In this document: positions 6,216-8,315 of the stretch, piece by piece | Numbering within the stretch: the first letter of the stretch is position 1 | Layout of the letters: each line of letters begins with the position of its first letter | Notes under the pieces: generated by a model | The model's database searches: none | What the model was told of the DNA's origin: nothing | What the model saw: the letters and a program-made list of their open reading frames with translations, nothing else | Translations under genes and position numbers: made by a program | Source: an uncultured Eubacteriales bacterium | GTDB taxonomy: Bacteria; Bacillota; Clostridia; Oscillospirales; Oscillospiraceae | Direction of reading: 5' to 3' | Length of the DNA stretch: 8,315 nt | Assembly (NCBI GenBank): GCA_902475455.1 | Contig: CABRZO010000114.1 | Coordinates: forward strand, 1-8,315

Positions 6216-6253
6216 AAAAGCCGTCCGCCCCACTGGGGGCGGACGGCTTTTTT
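6216..6253 (+). terminator. intrinsic terminator of the TetR gene
   Basis: A 16-bp stem (6216-6231 with 6236-6251), GC-rich around GCCGTCCGCCCC, with loop ACTG and six T at 6248-6253. It begins 10 nt after the stop codon and should uncouple BKACE from TetR transcription. Confidence 0.93.
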
Positions 6254-6285
6254 GTCCCCGAGCAAACGGACAGCTTGGGGACAAA
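6251..6285. repeat. 13-bp inverted repeat between the TetR terminator and BKACE
   Basis: TTTGTCCCCGAGC (6251-6263) and GCTTGGGGACAAA (6273-6285) pair over 13 bp with one G-T, around the 9-nt centre AAACGGACA. The left end uses the last T residues of the terminator and the right part overlaps copy B of the shared element. It is likely a protein-binding site, because it lies outside both predicted transcripts. Confidence 0.55.
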
Positions 6286-6296
6286 TGTGCGCTTTT
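6264..6296 (+). promoter_or_regulatory. candidate operator, copy B (upstream of BKACE)
   Basis: This ungapped match to 5445-5477 shares GGACA, the CT and GG in the centre, AAATGT, CG and TTTT at the same spacing (GGACA to TGT is 18 nt in both). A further GGACA occurs at 6279 and at 6297. It ends 24 nt before the candidate BKACE -35. Confidence 0.5.
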
Positions 6297-6320
6297 GGAC
6301 AGATCGACTCATTTTGATGG

Positions 6321-6348
6321 TTGTAAAAAGTTTCAGGGACGGTAGTAT
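6321..6348 (+). promoter_or_regulatory. possible promoter of the BKACE gene
   Basis: TTGTAA (6321-6326), 16-nt spacer, TAGTAT (6343-6348). Both hexamers are imperfect. This is compatible with a regulated promoter starting near 6355, about 45 nt before the ATG. Confidence 0.45.
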
Positions 6349-6399
6349 AGAGCCGTAGCATAGATTTGGTGATGGTAAAATAAACTTGGAGGTTTCACC

Positions 6400-7257
6400 A
6401 TGAACAAGACCATTATTACAGCGTCCTTGACCGGCGCAGTCACCCCGGCGGGTTACGATATACCGGAGACGCCCACCGAGATTGCGGAATGCGCCTATGC
6501 GTGCTGGAAGCTGGGAGCGGCAGTGGTCCATCTCCACATGCGGGATGACCAGGGCCTGGGGGTTATGGACCGGGACAAATTTGCCGAGACGGTGCGCCTG
6601 ATCCGGGCTCATAAGGACTGTGATGTGATTATCAACTGCACCTCCTCCGGAGACAGCCGGGCCACCGACGACGAAGCCGGCCATCAAAAGCGGATGGCCC
6701 ACTTTGCCACGGTGGAGGGCATCGAGATGGGGTCCTATGACGCCGGCTCCTTCAACTGGATGCCCCACAGCGTATTCATGAACTCCCCGGCCTTCCTGTC
6801 CAAGCTGGGCAAGCTGTACCAGGAGAAGGGCATCAAGCCTGAGATCGAGGTGTTTGACGCCGGTATGCTGGGGGTCACCGAGTACTACCAAAAAAAGGGC
6901 CTGTTGAGCGCTCCTTGTCACTACCAGTTCTGCCTGGGGGTGCTGGGGGGCATGCCCGCCACGGTGGAGAACCTGCTCTACCTGGTGCAGCACATCCCTG
7001 AGGGCTCCACCTGGTCCGCCTTCGGCGTGGGCAGCGGACACCTGCCCATCCTGTTTGCCGCTCTGGCCCTGGGAGGCCACATCCGGGTGGGCATGGAGGA
7101 CAACGTGGTCTATGGCTTCGATGAGCAGGGCCGGAAGATCATGGCAACCAACCAGATACTGGTGCAGCGGGCGGTCCGGGCCGTGGAGGCCTTTGGCAAC
7201 CGGCCCGCCACCTCCAGCGAGGCCCGGGAGATTTTGGGCATTCCTCAGCTGCGCTGA
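6400..7257 (+). CDS. BKACE-family beta-keto acid cleavage enzyme (3-keto-5-aminohexanoate cleavage-like)
   Basis: This 285-residue TIM-barrel protein belongs to DUF849/PF05853, whose members condense a beta-keto acid with acetyl-CoA and release acetoacetate and a new acyl-CoA. The zinc-ligand motif VVHLHMRD gives H44 and H46. EIEVFDAGM (148-156) is a conserved barrel strand. RVGMED (229-234) supplies R229, E233 and D234, with the same spacing as the Arg/Glu/Asp set of characterised Kce. INCTSSG (78-84) matches the substrate-carboxylate loop. Full length is as expected. GGAGG lies about 8 nt before ATG 6400. The lysine-fermentation partners (aminomutases, dehydrogenase, CoA lyase) are not beside it, so the substrate may be another beta-keto acid, perhaps linked to the cyclase-MFS operon. 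I withhold the symbol kce for that reason. Confidence 0.9.
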   Translation: MNKTIITASLTGAVTPAGYDIPETPTEIAECAYACWKLGAAVVHLHMRDDQGLGVMDRDKFAETVRLIRAHKDCDVIINCTSSGDSRATDDEAGHQKRMAHFATVEGIEMGSYDAGSFNWMPHSVFMNSPAFLSKLGKLYQEKGIKPEIEVFDAGMLGVTEYYQKKGLLSAPCHYQFCLGVLGGMPATVENLLYLVQHIPEGSTWSAFGVGSGHLPILFAALALGGHIRVGMEDNVVYGFDEQGRKIMATNQILVQRAVRAVEAFGNRPATSSEAREILGIPQLR

Positions 7258-7274
7258 TTTCTTTTCCAAATGGG

Positions 7275-7311
7275 AAAACCGCAAGCCTTTCAAGAAAGGC
7301 TTGCGGTTTTT
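7275..7311. terminator. bidirectional terminator between BKACE and comF
   Basis: A 16-bp perfect stem (7275-7290 with 7295-7310), loop CAAG, with TTTTT on the plus side and TTTT on the minus side. It follows BKACE by 17 nt and the minus-strand ComF gene by 9 nt, serving both. Confidence 0.93.
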
Positions 7312-7319
7312 GCCTTTGG

Positions 7320-7970
7320 TCAATCTCTCTTTCGTGCCAGTGCCACGCAGGTGATCCGGGTAGCTCCGGCGGTTTTCAGCACTCGGGCGCACTCGTTCAT
7401 GGTAGCCCCGGAGGTGACAATGTCATCCACCAACAGCAGCCGCTTGCCCATCACATCCGCCCCTTTGCAGAGGGAATAGGCCCCTAAAATCCGGGCCGCC
7501 CGGATGGAGCGGGTGCCCTCCAGCCGGGACAAAGGTTTCCGGTTGGCCTTGCGCAGGGTGGAGGCCAAGGGCAGCGACAGATGGGCCGCCACCTCCCGGG
7601 CCAGCAGCTCCGCCTGGTCATAGCCCCGGCGCCACCGCCGCAGCCGGCTCAGGGGCGCCCAGGTTACCAGGTCAAAATCGGTCTGATCCTGAGCCATCAG
7701 ACAGTCTGCCATCCATTTCCCGTAACAGCGGGCATAGTGCTGTTTGCCGTTGAATTTGTAGCGCAGAAAGGACCCCCGCAGGGGCTCCTCATAGAAGAAG
7801 GGGGAGTAGCACCCCTCAATAAAATCCCCTTTTTGCTTGACCTTTCCGCCGGAGGCATAGGGCAGGGCCCTGGCGCAGTCGGGACAGATGGACTCCTTCA
7901 GGCCCACCAGCTTTCTGCAGATGGGGCATTTTGGGGGAAACAGCAGGTCCACCGGGGAGGGAAGGGGCAT
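7320..7970 (-). CDS. ComF family protein (phosphoribosyltransferase-like)
   Basis: This 216-residue protein has an N-terminal zinc ribbon, CPIC (15-18) and CPDC (29-32). It also has the family signature around RRWRRGYDQAELLAR (111-125) and a type I phosphoribosyltransferase PRPP loop, LLLVDDIVTSGATM (178-191). ComF proteins are needed for DNA uptake in naturally competent bacteria and are widespread in non-competent Clostridia, where the role is unclear. I chose ATG 7970 with AAGGAG about 9 nt upstream; an in-frame TTG at 8000 extends the frame but precedes that SD. The gene is divergent from the Sfp-type gene. No other com gene is visible. Length and motifs are normal. Confidence 0.92.
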   Translation of the reverse strand: MPLPSPVDLLFPPKCPICRKLVGLKESICPDCARALPYASGGKVKQKGDFIEGCYSPFFYEEPLRGSFLRYKFNGKQHYARCYGKWMADCLMAQDQTDFDLVTWAPLSRLRRWRRGYDQAELLAREVAAHLSLPLASTLRKANRKPLSRLEGTRSIRAARILGAYSLCKGADVMGKRLLLVDDIVTSGATMNECARVLKTAGATRITCVALARKRD

Positions 7971-7993
7971 GGAGACCGGCTCCTTTCGATTCG

Positions 7994-8022
7994 TTGACAA
8001 GGTTTGGAGGGGATGATAAAGT
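7994..8022 (+). promoter_or_regulatory. extended -10 promoter of the Sfp-type gene
   Basis: Consensus TTGACA (7994-7999), 17-nt spacer and TAAAGT (8017-8022) preceded by TGA as an extended -10. Start near 8029 gives a leader of about 17 nt that just contains SD GAGGTG. It lies within the ComF 5' region. Confidence 0.7.
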
Positions 8023-8045
8023 TGGCGTAAGAGGTGAATGCGACG

Positions 8046-8315
8046 ATGACCGAGGTATATTTGGCTCGGGGAGCGGATGGAAAAACCGCCTCCCGCCGGG
8101 CGAAGGAAGCGGCCTTTGGGGCCTGGGGGATTCCCCCGGAGGCGGAGGAGGCCAGAACCGTGCTGGGCAAGCCCTATTTGACCCGCTACCCGGGGGTGCA
8201 GTTCAACCTGTCACACTCAGGGCCCTGGGGAGTCTGCGCCATGTCGGAGGCCCCGGTGGGGGTGGACCTGGAGCTGGTGCGGCCCCTGCGGCAGAATGTG
8301 GCGGGCCGGTTTTTC
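8046..8315 (+). CDS. 4'-phosphopantetheinyl transferase, Sfp type (3' end outside window)
   Basis: The first 90 residues are present. They contain GKPYL (41-45), FNLSHSG (53-59) and GVDLELVRP (72-80), the conserved P1-P2 blocks of Sfp-type transferases; D74 and E76 of GVDLE are the magnesium ligands. Such enzymes move the phosphopantetheine arm from CoA to the serine of acyl or peptidyl carrier proteins of polyketide, peptide or fatty-acid synthases. ATG 8046 has GAGGTG 9 nt upstream. The later conserved block (WxxKEA) is beyond the edge. No synthase gene is in view, so its carrier-protein partner is unknown. Confidence 0.9.
   Translation, partial: MTEVYLARGADGKTASRRAKEAAFGAWGIPPEAEEARTVLGKPYLTRYPGVQFNLSHSGPWGVCAMSEAPVGVDLELVRPLRQNVAGRFF

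Noticed and set aside
5938..7392. 484-codon open frame on the minus strand
   Set aside because: It runs antisense through the TetR gene end, two terminators and the BKACE gene; both plus-strand genes have clear motifs and ribosome sites.
7971..8000. N-terminal extension of ComF to TTG 8000
   Set aside because: The SD AAGGAG lies inside this stretch at the right distance for ATG 7970.
8013..8030. Five-codon frame (MIKLA) upstream of the Sfp-type gene
   Set aside because: The GGAGGGG touches the ATG with no spacer and the frame overlaps the predicted -10, so it would not be transcribed from that promoter.

Overview
The window is about 8.3 kb of fairly GC-rich DNA with Firmicutes-style signals: strong GGAGG ribosome sites, near-consensus sigma-A promoters with TGn extended -10 elements, and compact intrinsic terminators. 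Together with the gene content (tRNA with encoded CCA, clostridial flavodoxin pair, BKACE enzyme, ComF, Sfp), this suggests a gut-type Clostridia member such as an Oscillospiraceae relative. The taxon is an inference; no rRNA is present.

Layout. 1-360: two head-to-head tRNA-Leu genes (CAG, cut by the window edge, on minus; GAG, complete, on plus), each with a near-perfect promoter. 438-1628: an MFS exporter-like gene on minus, with a structured leader containing a terminator-like hairpin. 1909-3017: a divergent, overlapping pair of flavodoxin-fold genes; the first carries a CX2CX2CX7C cysteine cluster and the second the FMN phosphate loop. 3231-5322: a minus-strand operon of a PF04199 cyclase-family metal hydrolase followed by an MFS carboxylate-type transporter. 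5592-6206: a divergent TetR-family regulator. 6400-7257: a BKACE (3-keto-5-aminohexanoate cleavage-type, DUF849) enzyme. 7320-7970: ComF on minus. 8046 to the end: the first 90 residues of an Sfp-type phosphopantetheinyl transferase.

How the genes may work together. The most interesting unit is 3231-7257. A 33-bp imperfectly symmetric element occurs in the cyclase/TetR divergent promoter region and again in front of the BKACE gene (24 of 33 positions identical). This links hydrolase, transporter, TetR and BKACE into one candidate regulon. I infer an uptake-hydrolysis-cleavage route in which the transporter brings in a small acid or amide, the hydrolase opens or deacylates it, and the BKACE enzyme cleaves a beta-keto acid with acetyl-CoA. 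The substrate cannot be read from the sequence, and the other genes of lysine fermentation are not in view.

No CRISPR array, insertion sequence, prophage gene or recognised riboswitch class is visible. Gaps over about 250 bases (1629-1908 and 5323-5591) are divergent promoter regions and are described below.
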